The position numbers and the translations under genes were made by a program. This document shows positions 12,000-23,609 of a stretch of DNA of 64,000 nucleotides, piece by piece; the first letter of the stretch is position 1; each line of letters opens with the position of its first letter. The notes under the pieces are model-generated. The model was not told the origin of the DNA. It did not search any database and saw nothing but the letters and a program-made list of their open reading frames with translations. Source of the stretch: Eulemur rufifrons. Its lineage: Eukaryota; Chordata; Mammalia; Primates; Lemuridae. The stretch is taken from the NCBI RefSeq assembly GCF_041146395.1, contig NC_090989.1:221806843-221870842 (forward strand). The letters are read 5' to 3'.

Positions 12000-12165
12000 T
12001 TAAAAGTCCTGGATTCAAACGTTAGCTTTGCTCCTCATGAATGGTATAACTGTGGTCAAGTCATTTTTATGATTTTGAGCTTTCATTTTTTTAATCTATA
12101 AAATGAAGATAATCATGTTTACCTTGCAGAGTTGTTGGGAGAATCAAATTGGGGGATATTTTAGA
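12000..12165 (+). mobile_element. MIR SINE, sense
   Basis: It carries CTGGATTCAAACGTTAGCTTTG, TGTGGTCAAGTCATTTTTATG, AATCTATAAAATGAAGATAAT and CAGAGTTGTTGGGAGAATCAAAT, the MIR core in order. Confidence 0.85.
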
Positions 12166-13900
12166 CTAAGCCTTCAGTTTTTGTTAGTTAAATGTAGTAG
12201 GATCTTTTTCTTGTGTGTGCTTGGCAGAGCATGTTTCTATATCAAAGATTAATAGTCTAAGTTATGTCACAACTTTAAGATTGCATGTAACGTGTCTTAC
12301 TGTAGAATATTATAATTAGGTTTTCAATAAGAAAGTTCATTACCAGGCTTGCATGACAAGTTGTATTAACCTCATTTAACCCAGTCAAGTGTTCTGTAGT
12401 GCCAAATGCAGACATTTTTTGACAATCTGTCCTCTTAGTCTTTGCATAATTTAATTATTTCAGTTTCAACAATCTGTCTCTGTGCTCTTCAGCTTATATC
12501 TTCTCTTACTAAGCTACTTGATTCCTCCTACCTCCAAAAGAATAACTAAAAATAGCTTATCTTTAACCCAATTTCTTTTATTCCTTAGCTTCCATCTGTG
12601 GTCAAATATTAAGTGTCAGTTAAATGTTAGGCCATCAAAACTCCAGTTTTTGTTTCCCTGTAATACTTAACAGCAATATTGAAATAGCAAAGGATTAATG
12701 GCTAATAGGGTGGCTATAACTAAATTTTGTTCAGAGTTTTGAGTTTCTAAAATATATATATTAATGGAAAAACAGAATGACTTTGCTTTGATTAGATTAA
12801 ATTGATATTGCCTTAGTAGTGTAATAGAATTCCTCAGAGTGCCATTGGTTTAATCTCATTTTATTCTTACTTTGAAAGAGGCAAGAGTTGGACAAACAAT
12901 ACTATCTGTATGTTCCAGTGACTGTAGGATAAAAAAATTTTAGAAACAAATATCTTTTGAAATTGATAGCTACAGCCCTTAGAACTTTTTGATGTAAAAA
13001 GTGATAGTTCTAAAAGATGTTGAGATAACATTATAGCTACATTCATTATAATTTGCTTGTGACTTTTTTTTTATTAAAGTTGTGAGACTTTGGTATTTTT
13101 TTAGCAAAAATATTCTTTGTCTTCAGAACTGTAACATTTGTTAGCTCAGCAAACCAAAATGTTCCCTCAATATTGTGTAGGTGTTATGCTTTCTGTTGAT
13201 AATGTACTGTTATTCATTTTCTATTAATGTTTGGAAAATAAACTTAGAGTCTAAAAAAAGTCAGTATGTGTTCAATGTAGATTGTTAGAGTCAGGGAAGC
13301 CCTTACTCATCCATATGTGTGGTAAGGAGGCAGAAGTGGAACATTTAAATATTTGATAAAGTATGCTTTATGGAAATGATACTGGGACTGGGATATTCTT
13401 AGGCACAATTCCTATGGAAGCTCCATTGTAACAAGGGACATGACTTAAAGCACTTTCAAGTGATTTGGTCTTGGAGGATGGTTGTCATGAAGATGCTCAT
13501 TAGCACATCAAGCTATCACCATTTTCCTTTACAAACCAATTCGAATTGCATTCGCAGCGACATTGAGCATTATTCTATAAGAGTTTACTAATTTTCAAGA
13601 GTGTAAAATTGTTCCTATTATATATTAAAATTAAGTCTACAAGTTCCTTAGAATCCTGAAAAATGTTTATAGCAAGTTTTCCTAAGTATGGTGGTGAATA
13701 ATTTAGAAATAGAAGTACATTTTTTCTTGTTCATCAGTTGAAAAATAATAAAATGTTAATAATTATATGGGATTATATTGGTAGCAACCTAATCACAATC
13801 AGTTCTTTCCATCATTAAAAGTTAATCTTGAGAGCAAGAAATTAGATTTGTTTTTTAAAAAGTAGGTAAAAAGACCAGAATATTGACTGAAATATTAGTA
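12166..13900. other. Unassigned AT-rich DNA
   Basis: No repeat family or coding signal was recognised over about 1.7 kb. AT-rich throughout, with short homopolymers. Confidence 0.6.
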
Positions 13901-13904
13901 ACCA

Positions 13905-13963
13905 TAGTTGGCATTTACTGATCAGTTACTATGTACCAGGTGTACTAATAGGCCATGTGTGTA

Positions 13964-14002
<39 letters not shown>

Positions 14003-14195
14003 TAGAGAGAGAGTACATAGCTAATAACAATAAGGTAGATACTAGTGGCATCTTAATTTTTTATATAAAGAAACAAAGGCATGAATAATTTAATGACTTG
14101 CCCAAGTCTATATAGCTGATGAAAATTAGTATTCAAACCAGGAATGACCTGACCAGAACTCATATCCTCAAGCACCACACTCTATGGCCTTTTTT
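13905..14195 (-). mobile_element. MIR SINE, antisense, split by a microsatellite
   Basis: The left part reads GGCATTTACTGATCAGTTACTATGTACCAGG. The right part reads AATTTAATGACTTGCCCAAGTC...ATTCAAACCAGGAATG...CACCACACTCTATGG. A TG/GA microsatellite expanded between them. Confidence 0.85.
13956..14013. repeat. Compound (TG)n(GA)n microsatellite inside MIR
   Basis: TG repeats switch to GA repeats at about 13979. The purine-rich half on this strand is mirror-symmetric and could adopt triplex structure. Confidence 0.95.
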
Positions 14196-14499
14196 AAACC
14201 CCCAGTGTACCTGAACTAACAAAAGTCTACCTGTTAGGGCGAAGGACCCCCACACACAGTTTGGGTGCTAGAATATGACAATTTAAAGATTAACATAGAG
14301 TGATGGCTTTCCACTCTCATTGTGTATCAGAATTATCTGGGAGCATTTTAAAAATAATTATAATAAGAAATACAGTCAGATATATTAGGTACAAAATTTT
14401 AATACAAGATAGGCCAAGCTCACTTCACTCTGGGGTTTTTGCAACTGGCCTATAATTTGAGGCTTTGTCGGGAAGATTTCTTCTTTTCATTCAGGATTC

Positions 14500-14785
14500 C
14501 GTTCCCATGTTCCTTCAGAGGAACAGTCTATAAGTGTCTCCCAAAGTAATTCCCCTGAAAACTTTTGATCACATTACTTTTAAAATTTTTCTTTGTAACA
14601 CTCTTAATTTTCTGAAATTGTCTTTTTTCAACTGTGTATTGTTCATGTGTTTGCACTAGAATGTAAACAACATGTGAACAGAGATCTCATCTGTCTCATA
14701 GCATGTCTATTTCTCTAGCACAAGATATGCACTTTAACACATAGTAAGTACTCAATAAATGTCTGTTGAATGACTGAACGAACAT
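14500..14785 (+). mobile_element. L2 LINE 3' end, sense
   Basis: The tail reads ACACATAGTAAGTACTCAATAAATGTCTGTTGAATGACTG, the characteristic L2 end, preceded by ACTAGAATGTAAACAACATG and similar L2 landmarks. Confidence 0.85.
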
Positions 14786-15600
14786 CAAATTTAGGGTATA
14801 TTTTTGGTTGGTCCATCTGCTTGTAAACTAAGATAGCTCTCGCAACTTTAGATACAAAGTCTGTGTGTATCATTGTTTCCTGTGTAATTAGGAGATGAAT
14901 ACAGCTGTTGTACAGATAGAGGTATTCAGTTTAAAGTTAATTTTACTTGATAAAGCCTTCATTCATAGCTGGGATTATGACTCTTATTTGAGGATAAAAA
15001 ACTATTTCTGAAAAATATTAGTTTTCCAGTAAAATGACAATATTAATACATCTTTAATGTTGTAGCAAGACAAATGTTTTACACTATCCATCAAAATGTC
15101 CAAGACAATGCTTTTTGCATAGATGTGTATCATTAGTAAAGCTAGATGTATTTCTGTAGTTTATACCATTTTAACGAGGATCTTGGGTTTCAAATTTTAG
15201 ATTGTATCATTCTTTTCTCTGGTGACAGTGATTTTCAACCCTGGCATCCCATTCTTTGGATAAAATAAAATCGATTGGGAAAAATTCCTTTGGTAGAGAC
15301 AGGAAGCTGGGCAATAGGGCATGTTTATATATCTCATGGGAAGGTTTCTCAGTCTTTGTCTGCTTGAAACTGCCAAAGCCAGGTACAAATTCCTCAAGTA
15401 ATATAAAAGAGAACCTACCTCTGGAGTAAAATCCGCTTAGTGTTTATTGTGGGATAGAGAAGCTTTCTTCAGTTATTACAGATTATTTTAAAGGAGGGAG
15501 AGGGCAGTTTTGTTTTATACTATCCAAATGTATTTTGGCCAGCTGTCAAGTGAAGTTTGCTAGTGGGCGAAAAAGCAGTAGAGTCAAGGATGGTAGGGCC
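14786..15600. other. Unassigned AT-rich DNA
   Basis: No family recognised. The short open frame at 15197-15397 on the minus strand has no recognisable features. Confidence 0.55.
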
Positions 15601-15604
15601 TTAC

Positions 15605-15735
15605 AGATCACTGAATTCAATCATCTCATTTTACATCGGAGGAAACTGAGAGACTGAGGCCGAGAAAAGGGACGTGAACCTGGAACTCTGACTTCCCTCC
15701 CCAATTGCAGTACAGCCACGTGCTCTGCCTTCCTC
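15605..15735 (-). mobile_element. Ancient SINE/LINE-type fragment, family unassigned
   Basis: The order ATCACTGAATTCAATCATCTC, ATTTTACATCGGAGGAAACTGAG, GGCCGAGAAAAGGGACGTGA recalls a common old mammalian repeat that reads GATCATCTAGTCCAA...GATGAGGAAACTGAGGCCC. I do not name it. Confidence 0.5.
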
Positions 15736-15739
15736 GCTA

Positions 15740-16685
15740 GTATCAGTGGGTGGGTCACTCTGTATATTTTGATATTTATTCTAGAAGTGTTTTGCTTTGT
15801 ACTTATGAAGCTTGAAACTGCATGCTTTAAACATAATATAGGGTGCATATGGGTACCATAAATGGAAAATGTCCCTGGGTAAGAGATCTAAAGGATAAGT
15901 GTTTATCTGAAGTAACAATTTGAAGCTGAAGGTTTTATGTGTGTATACCTAAAATAAAATTTCTTTTATTTCGAGAATTCCAAGATCATAAACTCCAAAG
16001 GTTTTTGCTGTTTAAGGCTTGAGCTTTGCCGCTGCAGCTCCCTACGGTTCATTCTCACAGTGCTAAAAGGAATTTACTCCCAGTGTTTTAACATTGGCCT
16101 TATATCAAGACGGCTACATGCACCTCAAGTTGCGAGACACTAAAGGAGTTTGGAAGGAAACCCCTTAAATTAGACTATGTGTAAGTCAGTGAGGTTGCTA
16201 AGTTACAGAAGGAAATGAAAGTGTTCACTGCACTTGTTGGGTCACAGTTTAGGGGTACAGAATTTCATTTCCCTATTGGGAGATGTTGTCATGAAAAAGC
16301 ATGGACTTCTGGATCAGGTCCATAAGGGAGTCAAATTCACTCTGCTGTTTATGAGCCAAGGACCTAGGACAAGTGACAGAACATCCCTGACCCTTCTTTG
16401 ACTCAGTTGCAAAATTACCCTGAGATAAAGGTAGAGTAAACAGGAATGTGTTCCAAGGCACCAACATTATTGGGGTATAGATATTTAAAAAAATAAAATT
16501 TTAACAGTGCCATTTAAAATAATGTAATGTTTACATGGTGACAGCGTAAGCACTGAGCTTAGCATCTAATTAGCAAGAAAGAGCAATTAAAATAGGAAGT
16601 TGCCGTGTGACAAGCACTGTTAGTAATACCTCCCCATGAGATATAGTACCAAGATTATCTGATGCTGTTCCTTTCCCTGGGCTCA
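15740..16685. other. Unassigned DNA
   Basis: Nothing recognised. Possible conserved non-coding sequence cannot be judged without alignment. Confidence 0.5.
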
Positions 16686-16689
16686 GTAT

Positions 16690-16790
16690 TGCCAGTGATC
16701 ACTCTGATGATGCCAACCTCATGGACGTGTTATGAGGATTAAGTGAGATAGCATACAAAACGCTGCAATGGCTATGTAAATGGTAGCCAA
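16690..16790 (+). mobile_element. MIR 3' fragment, sense
   Basis: CTCATGGACGTGTTATGAGGATTAAGTGAGATAGCATACAAAACGCTG follows the second half of MIR. Confidence 0.65.
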
Positions 16791-16794
16791 TGGC

Positions 16795-17965
16795 CACCAG
16801 GACAGGGGCTCCTCCTCAGTTCTCCAAGTTTGACATTGTGCTGGCGTTACTTATGAACTCACTATCTTTTCTATTAGACTTTCAGCAGGGTGAGGCCACT
16901 GTTGTTTTATGCTTTATGTCTACCAAGTGCAGGGCCTGATTTGGAATAGGTCCTCTTTGAAGAGTTTAAAAGAATGTACACAGTCATCCAGAGTTTCTTA
17001 ATTGGGAATTGCGTTATCATTTTAAGAGCTAAATCTCTGCCCTAATAGGAAAGATGAGCTAATGCAAAAAGGCTAAGTAGCTATTCTACACCGTTGATGG
17101 CGTCAACCCTGAGAGACCTTAGCCTCAACCCAATGACCTTTTCCTGGGCAGTGATAATGCCAATAAGAGCCAGATGTGATTATTTCAATATGAAGTCAGA
17201 CTATATCTATGTATTATTTCCAACTGGATCTCCCCTCTGTATTTCAGTTCATTTGAAATACAATGGGTTGAAATTCATAAATCAAAATAACCCCCCCTTA
17301 TTTATGTTATTTTCATTGGACATTAATGATCCAGTTGAATGGAAAATAGAACACTTTTTTAAAAAAAAATTCTAAGCTGTATTTGTATGCCCATTTAAAG
17401 ATTTCTTTGAGGTTGAAGCCTTTTATTAATGGTGATTTACTCATATAACTATAATAATAATTATAAAGAAATTTGTCATGTCATTAAGTCCTTAGAAGCA
17501 TAGTACAAGGCAATCAACATTCAGAGCCTTTCTTGAGAATACGTAACATGTACCCCTCTCAGGTGACTTGGTTTTCAGCTGTGGCCTTGACTTGAAAAAT
17601 AAATCTGCAAGTTACTATGCAGTAAATCTCAAAATCATTTCTCTTAGAGTCTATAGCAGAGCAAGGTGATAAAATTCTTATCAACAAGGAGTTCACAGTT
17701 TTATATGTGATTAAGGACATGTACTTCTGGTTATTTATAACATGTGTCCAGATTTTTAAAAACTCTCATTATCATAAAATCAGCTATGACATATAAATTG
17801 ATTGAAAAACATGCCATGGTTTTTATACCTCTTCTGAAATGGAAAGGCAGATATATCATTCCCTGGTTTTTATAACATACATTTTTCATTTGTTGATGGC
17901 AGATAGTTGAAGTAAAAAACTCAGAACCTTCACATGAGAGCTCAGCAAATATTTTTGCAAAGATA
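16795..17965. other. Unassigned AT-rich DNA
   Basis: No family or coding signal recognised. The 93-codon frame at 17094-17375 resembles nothing known. Confidence 0.55.
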
Positions 17966-17969
17966 GAAA

Positions 17970-20900
17970 TATGAAATATTCACTATTATTCATCTTGCCT
18001 TTTTCCATTGGAGCTCATTCAATATTAGTAGGTAGAATCGCCTCATTCGTTTTTTTTACTGGCTACTTAATATCCCTTTATTTGGATTTATACAATGTAA
18101 TGAACCATTCTCCTATGGATGGAGATTTATGTTGTTTCTAAACTTTTGCTGATATAAACGATGATGCAGAGACTCTCTGTGTGCAGGTGTCATTGAGCTC
18201 ATAGGTGAGTACTCTGTAGCATAAACTCCTAGCAGTAAAATTGCTATGTCTTGGGGCCTATACATCTTTTAGTTTTGATAAAGATGAACAAATTGCCCTT
18301 CCTAGAAGTTGTATCAATTTATATTCCCACTGGGAATGTAAGAAGATGCACAATTCTTCGTATGTATATATACCAATATGATAGATAAAAAATGGTATCT
18401 GTACCCTTTTAATTTACATAGCTCTTGTTACCAATAGGATTTTTTTACATTTCATTTTCTATGAACTTTCCCTGTGTTTTCTGTTCATTTTTCTCTTGGA
18501 TTGTTGGTCATCTTCCGATTTGTTGACACTCTTTCCATATTGTAAAATCTATTCCTTTATGATAGGATTTGCAAATATTAATATTATTTATCCTCATTTG
18601 CCATTTATCTTGGAGCATCTTAGTGATATGAAGAAGGAAATTTAGATTTTTTCGCCTATTCAATTTATGAATATTTTATTTTGTGTCTTCTCATAGCCAA
18701 TATACCTATACACATTCTCTTATTTGTTTCCAGTATTTTTAGCTGCAATTTATTTTGACATGAGAGAGAGATCTAATCTTAATTTTTACCAGATGGTTTC
18801 CCAGTTGTCACAACACTATTTGCTTTATCTTTTGCTGATCAACATGCTCCTTATATCATAAACTACAGTCCTATGTATCTTTGAATTTGTGTCTAGACTC
18901 TATTCTTTCCCATTGATCTTTTTATGCAACAGAACCACAATATTTTAATTGCAGTATATTTATAGTAAAACTAGTCTTCATCCCTTCTTTGCTATAGTAA
19001 TTCTTTTCTAAAAATTTCCTGTTCTTGCACATTTATTTTTTCATGTAAATTAAACAAACATCTTGGTATAGGTAAAAAAAATATGTTGCAATTGTATTTA
19101 AAGTTTGTGCATCAGTTTTTCAAGTGTTATTCATTCATGATTTTAGGAGGAGACTATTTCATTGGATTTTGGCATCCATATTATACTAGCTTCATATAAA
19201 TAATTTGAAAGGTTTTCCTCTTTTTCTATGCTTTGGATATGTCTCAACAGTATTAGAGGTATCTGTACTTTCAACTTTTATGTAGTATTGGAGCTATGTA
19301 CTCATTACAGTTTAATTTCACCATGGAATTACCTAAGACTGGTGGTTTTTCAAAGGCATAAGAGGGGCTGGGGGGAATGACTCTTCTATTTCCTCAATTT
19401 TATTTTCACCAGTTAGAATATTTATATACTCTGCTCATCTGGGCCAGTTCTTGTAATTTATAGTTTCTTAGTAAGCCATACATTTCACACAGATTTTCAA
19501 ATTTATGTGCAAATTGATGAGAATAATAGCACTCTTATTTCTTTTCCTATCCTCTGTTCTTGAGGCTATTTCCTCTTTCTCCTTGTGTATATGTGTGTGT
19601 GTGTACATGTCTTTTATTCTTTCTTGGCTGTATTTGTTATTTATTTATTATATTTTCTAAAAAGAGCCATCTCTGGTATTTCTAAAACTTAATTCTACAA
19701 CATTTCCACATTCTAATTATTTGATTGTTTTCATTCTCCTTACCAGTTCTTGAATTTTGTCTTGCTCAGTTTCATTTTGCTCTTTTTCTTTCTTGTGTAA
19801 GTCTGGATAGTTATCCTTCAGTATTTTTGTTATCAGTAGAAATATTTAAAAGTATGGATTTTCTCTTAAACCTGGCTTTAGCTGTTTCTTACTGTTTCTA
19901 AGAATATTTTCATTATTTTATTTTCTAAGTATTCCATAATTTTATCTTTATCTCCTCTTTAAATCACATAGATCTCTACTAATTATACTTTGGAGATTTA
20001 CTGAGGTTTTGTATATAGTCTAAAACTTGGTTAATTTTTTTGTGGATATTCCATCATTACTCCAAAACAACTTAGTGTCTTGGTTTGTAGGTGATAGATA
20101 TTTATAATATCAATTACCCATTTTGTTCTTTAGGTACAAGATGGCCTTGATTATTTCTGCTCCACTTGCACTATCGTGGGCTGGAAAAGAAGAAATAAAA
20201 TACCCTGATGTGACTGATGTGATTCTATCTATATCTACTCATATTTCCTGTAGTCTTTGCTTTATGAAGTTTAGTACTAAATTGTATTCACAGATATCAT
20301 AATTGTTAAATTTACAGTGGGTTGAACTTGTAATCATCATCCTAGTGTACAACATATAGTTATGTTTTTCTCTCAAAAATATCTTTTTTCCCAATGGATA
20401 AAGATATCCTTTTACAATCATCTATAAGACCAATTTGTTTGACCTAATTCTGTTATTATGCTTTGTGGCATATGTTCCTCTCCTATTTATTTGGACAAAA
20501 TGTATTGACTCTCCTATCTATGCAGTGTTTTAATTAGAATTTTCAATTTCTCTCATTTGCCTTCCCTCCTATCTTTCCCTTCACAATTTTGGCTGCTTAA
20601 ATTTTATTAGTTCTGATCTTTTCGTTTATATCTTTGAATATATTTCTATTTCTGTTATTCGATCAGCCATATATGATGCCTTTTGAATCCCTACCCCTAA
20701 AAGAGAGGATATCAGTATACATCCACTACCATCACTTTGTCCTTCATTTAAATTTTGGTAATTATACTATCTCTCCATTTTATGATTCTATTACTATAAT
20801 GGCCATAGGTTTACTTATTTTTTTCCTTATCCTAGCATTAGACAGCTTCAATAGGCACTGCCATTTGCTGTTCTTACTCTATTTTTCTCTCCCTCTGCTG

Positions 20901-21140
20901 AAATTCTTCCTATGACTTTTGAGAAATTTCGAACTCCTTCAAGAAAGCTTTCTTGGAACATTATTCCCTGAGTTCTTGTTAATGTATGTTCAAAAATGCT
21001 TTTCTGTGGCCTTTATACTCAAATGATTGGTTGGCTGGGTATAAAATTCCTAAGATCTTCCCAGGCACTACTGTACCATGTGCCAGCTATGTATTCTACT
21101 CTGGAGAATTCTGTGAGCAGTTGGCTGAAGACAAGAGAGG
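17970..21140 (-). mobile_element. Long old L1M LINE, antisense, ORF2 to ORF1 end
   Basis: About 3.2 kb of T-rich plus-strand sequence follows the antisense order of L1. The ORF2 3' part is near 18060-18350 (CTATGGATGGAGATTTATG, ATATTCCCACTGGGAATG). The reverse-transcriptase part is near 18780-19000 (ACCAGATGGTTTCCCAGTTG, CCATTGATCTTTTTATGCA). The endonuclease part is near 19850-20860, and an ORF1 C-terminal-like segment near 21025 (TTGGCTGGGTATAAAATTCC). Heavily mutated, with no long frame. Ends are approximate. The degree of divergence suggests an L1M subfamily. Confidence 0.75.
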
Positions 21141-22165
21141 AGATTAAAAACACATAAAAATCTAAAATATAATCTCAAAAAGCAAAGCATTTCAAAACAA
21201 CATCCAATATACCTCAGATGTATCTGAGAGCATTATCACAGCATATCACATAGTAATGATATCCATTATATATCCCAGGGTGTTAAGAAAATGTAAATTA
21301 TTTTCAATGTTATTTGTAAAAATCTAGGCAAACATATAATTTGTTTTAGAAATATTCTTCTAATAATTAGAGAATTATTTACATGTTTTAATATTTTAAC
21401 TATTGTCTGTTAACTTTGGTGGATTTGAAAATTTTGTTCTGTGGAATTTTTTATTTCCTTAGGACTCAAGAAAAAGAAGGTAGTTTTGCTCCAGTGGGAC
21501 AAAAAGTGTGTCATAATAATATGAGAAGATTTTTTTTAAACATCAAAAAATCCTGTCACACCACTCCATGTAAACCCCATTTGAGAAACTGTAATTAAAT
21601 ATCAAACTAGATATATTACCAAGAGAGGAAGGAGGGAGCCTTGCTGGCTGGATCTCTCTTGGTGAGGTGGCTCTTGAGCTGGGTAGATTTTTGTCAAGGT
21701 AGAGAGGAGGGGAGAATATTTCTAGATCCTGGAAAATGAATTGTTGGTTGGAAAGTGCCACATAATCGGTACACCTTGTGAGGCCCTTGTCTACAGTATC
21801 GCTGCTCCTTCCAGCAGGTCTGAGATATGAGTCATATGCGTACCTTTGTCCAGAGGCAGCATTTTCTATTAGTGAGGCCTTGAATCAGCAGAGTTGGCAG
21901 CAAATAGTTATTTCTTCAGTCTGTTATGTGATTAGAGGACTTGAAACAGGCAGAATTTCAAAACACTATCTTAACCTGATTTCCATTCAGACGGGGGATT
22001 GGTTTAAAAGAATTGCTCAGTACCCAGCACAGATCTTTTGAGGATTTCTGTCCAGTGGTCTGCATAGGACTTCAAGAATCTTTGGGCCAGAGTTTCCTTA
22101 TGATGATGAACAGTTGAGTTTGATTTCTATTAAACTTTTCTCAGCCAGTACAAATTCTATTATCC
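21141..22165. other. Unassigned DNA
   Basis: No repeat family recognised. An 87-codon frame at 21778-22041 has no known domain. Moderately lower AT content between 21610 and 22110 than in its flanks. Confidence 0.5.
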
Positions 22166-22169
22166 TGAC

Positions 22170-22171
<2 letters not shown>

Positions 22172-22200
<29 letters not shown>
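22172..22200. repeat. (TG)n microsatellite
   Basis: Uninterrupted TG repeat followed by a G7 run. Confidence 0.95.
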
Positions 22201-22202
<2 letters not shown>

Positions 22203-22244
22203 AGTGGGGGGGAGACACATGTTTAGTGATAGGTGTGTGTCAGT

Positions 22245-22352
22245 AAATAAATTGTGAACTCCTTAAAGGCAAGAAGTTCATTCAATTTTTCTATCTGCAG
22301 ATTAGGGATAGTGCTTTGCATAGTATTTTGACAAATATTTGTTCAATGAGGG
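22245..22352 (+). mobile_element. L2 LINE 3' tail, sense
   Basis: TTGTGAACTCCTTAAAGGCAAGAAG ... TAGTGCTTTGCATAGTATTTTGACAAATATTTGTTCAATGAGG follows the L2 end. Confidence 0.75.
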
Positions 22353-22361
22353 ACTATTAGT

Positions 22362-22495
22362 AAATTATGAAAGGTGACCAGCTATTGAGATCTTCAGGAG
22401 AAAGCATGTTTTTTCAAGGTGTCAAGGACATAGGTGTTGCCTCGTTTCCTACAACCAGCAATACTGTCCCAGGCATATACAATTCAGGAGCTGAG
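22362..22495 (+). repeat. Duplicated segment, copy A
   Basis: It aligns with 23482-23606 in the same orientation. Shared blocks include GAGATCTTCAGGAG/CAGATCTTCAGGAG, AGCATGT, CAAGGTG, CTACAACCAGCA and TCAGGWGCTGAG. The copies are moderately diverged. Confidence 0.75.
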
Positions 22496-22519
22496 TTTGA
22501 AAGACGTGGAGTTGGATGT

Positions 22520-23030
22520 TCATTGTATAGAATCATTTGTAAAAAAAGAAACCAATCCAAATGTCTATCAATAGGGAAATGGATAGAAAAATAATGACAT
22601 ATCCACCCAATAAAGATATTTAGCATTTAAAAAGAGATGGACCAATATATGCTGACATTTTAAGGAGCACTATAACATATTGATAAGCAAATAGAGCGAG
22701 ACACAAAAATATACAACCATATGTAAGATGATTCAATTATTTCTAAATCATATTTAAAATAACTCTATTCATTTACCTACACACCCACTCATCTATAATT
22801 TTTATACCTCATTCTGTAGATCAGGCTATCTACCCATTGATACATACATCTGTATATTTACCCCCCTCTCCACCTTCTCTTGCAAACATGAAGAAAAAGT
22901 AGTTCTGGGGATACAAACTAAACTGATAAATGGATGTGGAGGGTGCTGGGTGACCGAGGGAAACTTTTGCTGTATTTGTAATCTTACAGCATTTTACAAG
23001 AAAAAGGATTTCTTGTCTCTAACTACATCG
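22520..23030 (+). mobile_element. L1M 3' end, sense
   Basis: It begins with CCAAATGTCTATCAATAGGGAAATGGAT, the ORF2 end of old L1s. Next come AGATATTTAGCATTTAAAAAGAGATG, a region like the L1M 3' UTR, and GGTGCTGGGTGACCGAGGGAAACTTTTG near the end. It lies between the two copies of the duplicated segment. Confidence 0.7.
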
Positions 23031-23084
23031 AATACTAAATAAGAAATCCATGGAGCCACTTCCTTGATGAAAATATTGTATCCT

Positions 23085-23478
23085 TTATCCTTAGGTTGCC
23101 AGTGACAAAAACCCTACTCAAACTAACTGACGCAAAAAAGGGAACATTTGGTGAATTCCAGACTAGGAAGACCAAGTTGGTGTTACTGGTTCTGGGCAAG
23201 GTTAGATTCCGGGGCTCAAGCACTGTGGTCAGGGCTCTCGGTTCCACTTGCTCCTACATAGCTTCATTCTCAGATAAGTTTCTTTTTGAGGTAACAAGGT
23301 GACATCCAGCAGCCCCAGACACACATCTTATCAGTTTAGGTGGCAAATAGTGATGGTCTTTTCCTGTAGATTCGGAAGACAAATTCAAGGGGAATTCTGG
23401 TTGGCCGAGTTTGGGTCACATGCTCATTCCTAAGCCAATCACTGTGACAGGTTCTGGAGCACTCAGGAGGATTATATT
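23085..23478. mobile_element. Common eutherian interspersed repeat, family unassigned
   Basis: It reads CCCTACTCAAACTAACTGACGC, then GGGGCTCAAGCACTGTGGTCAGG, TAGCTTCATTCTCAG and GTTTGGGTCACATGCTCATTCC followed by AAGCCAATCACTGTGACAG. I have met this order in many eutherian loci but cannot recall the family name. Confidence 0.55.
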
Positions 23479-23481
23479 AAT

Positions 23482-23606
23482 AAATTGCAAAAGGCTACCA
23501 GCTCACAGATCTTCAGGAGGCAGCATGTTTCTCAAGGTGACATGGATACACCTCCTTTTCTACAACCAGCAGTGCCCTCCAGGGATCATATAAGTCAGGT
23601 GCTGAG
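23482..23606 (+). repeat. Duplicated segment, copy B
   Basis: Partner of 22362-22495, about 1.12 kb downstream. It may be a local duplication or part of an unrecognised repeat. Confidence 0.75.
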
Positions 23607-23609
23607 CAG

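Noticed and set aside
13956..14013. CRISPR-like or satellite array
   Set aside because: It is a plain dinucleotide microsatellite inside a MIR. No direct repeats with spacers occur in the window.
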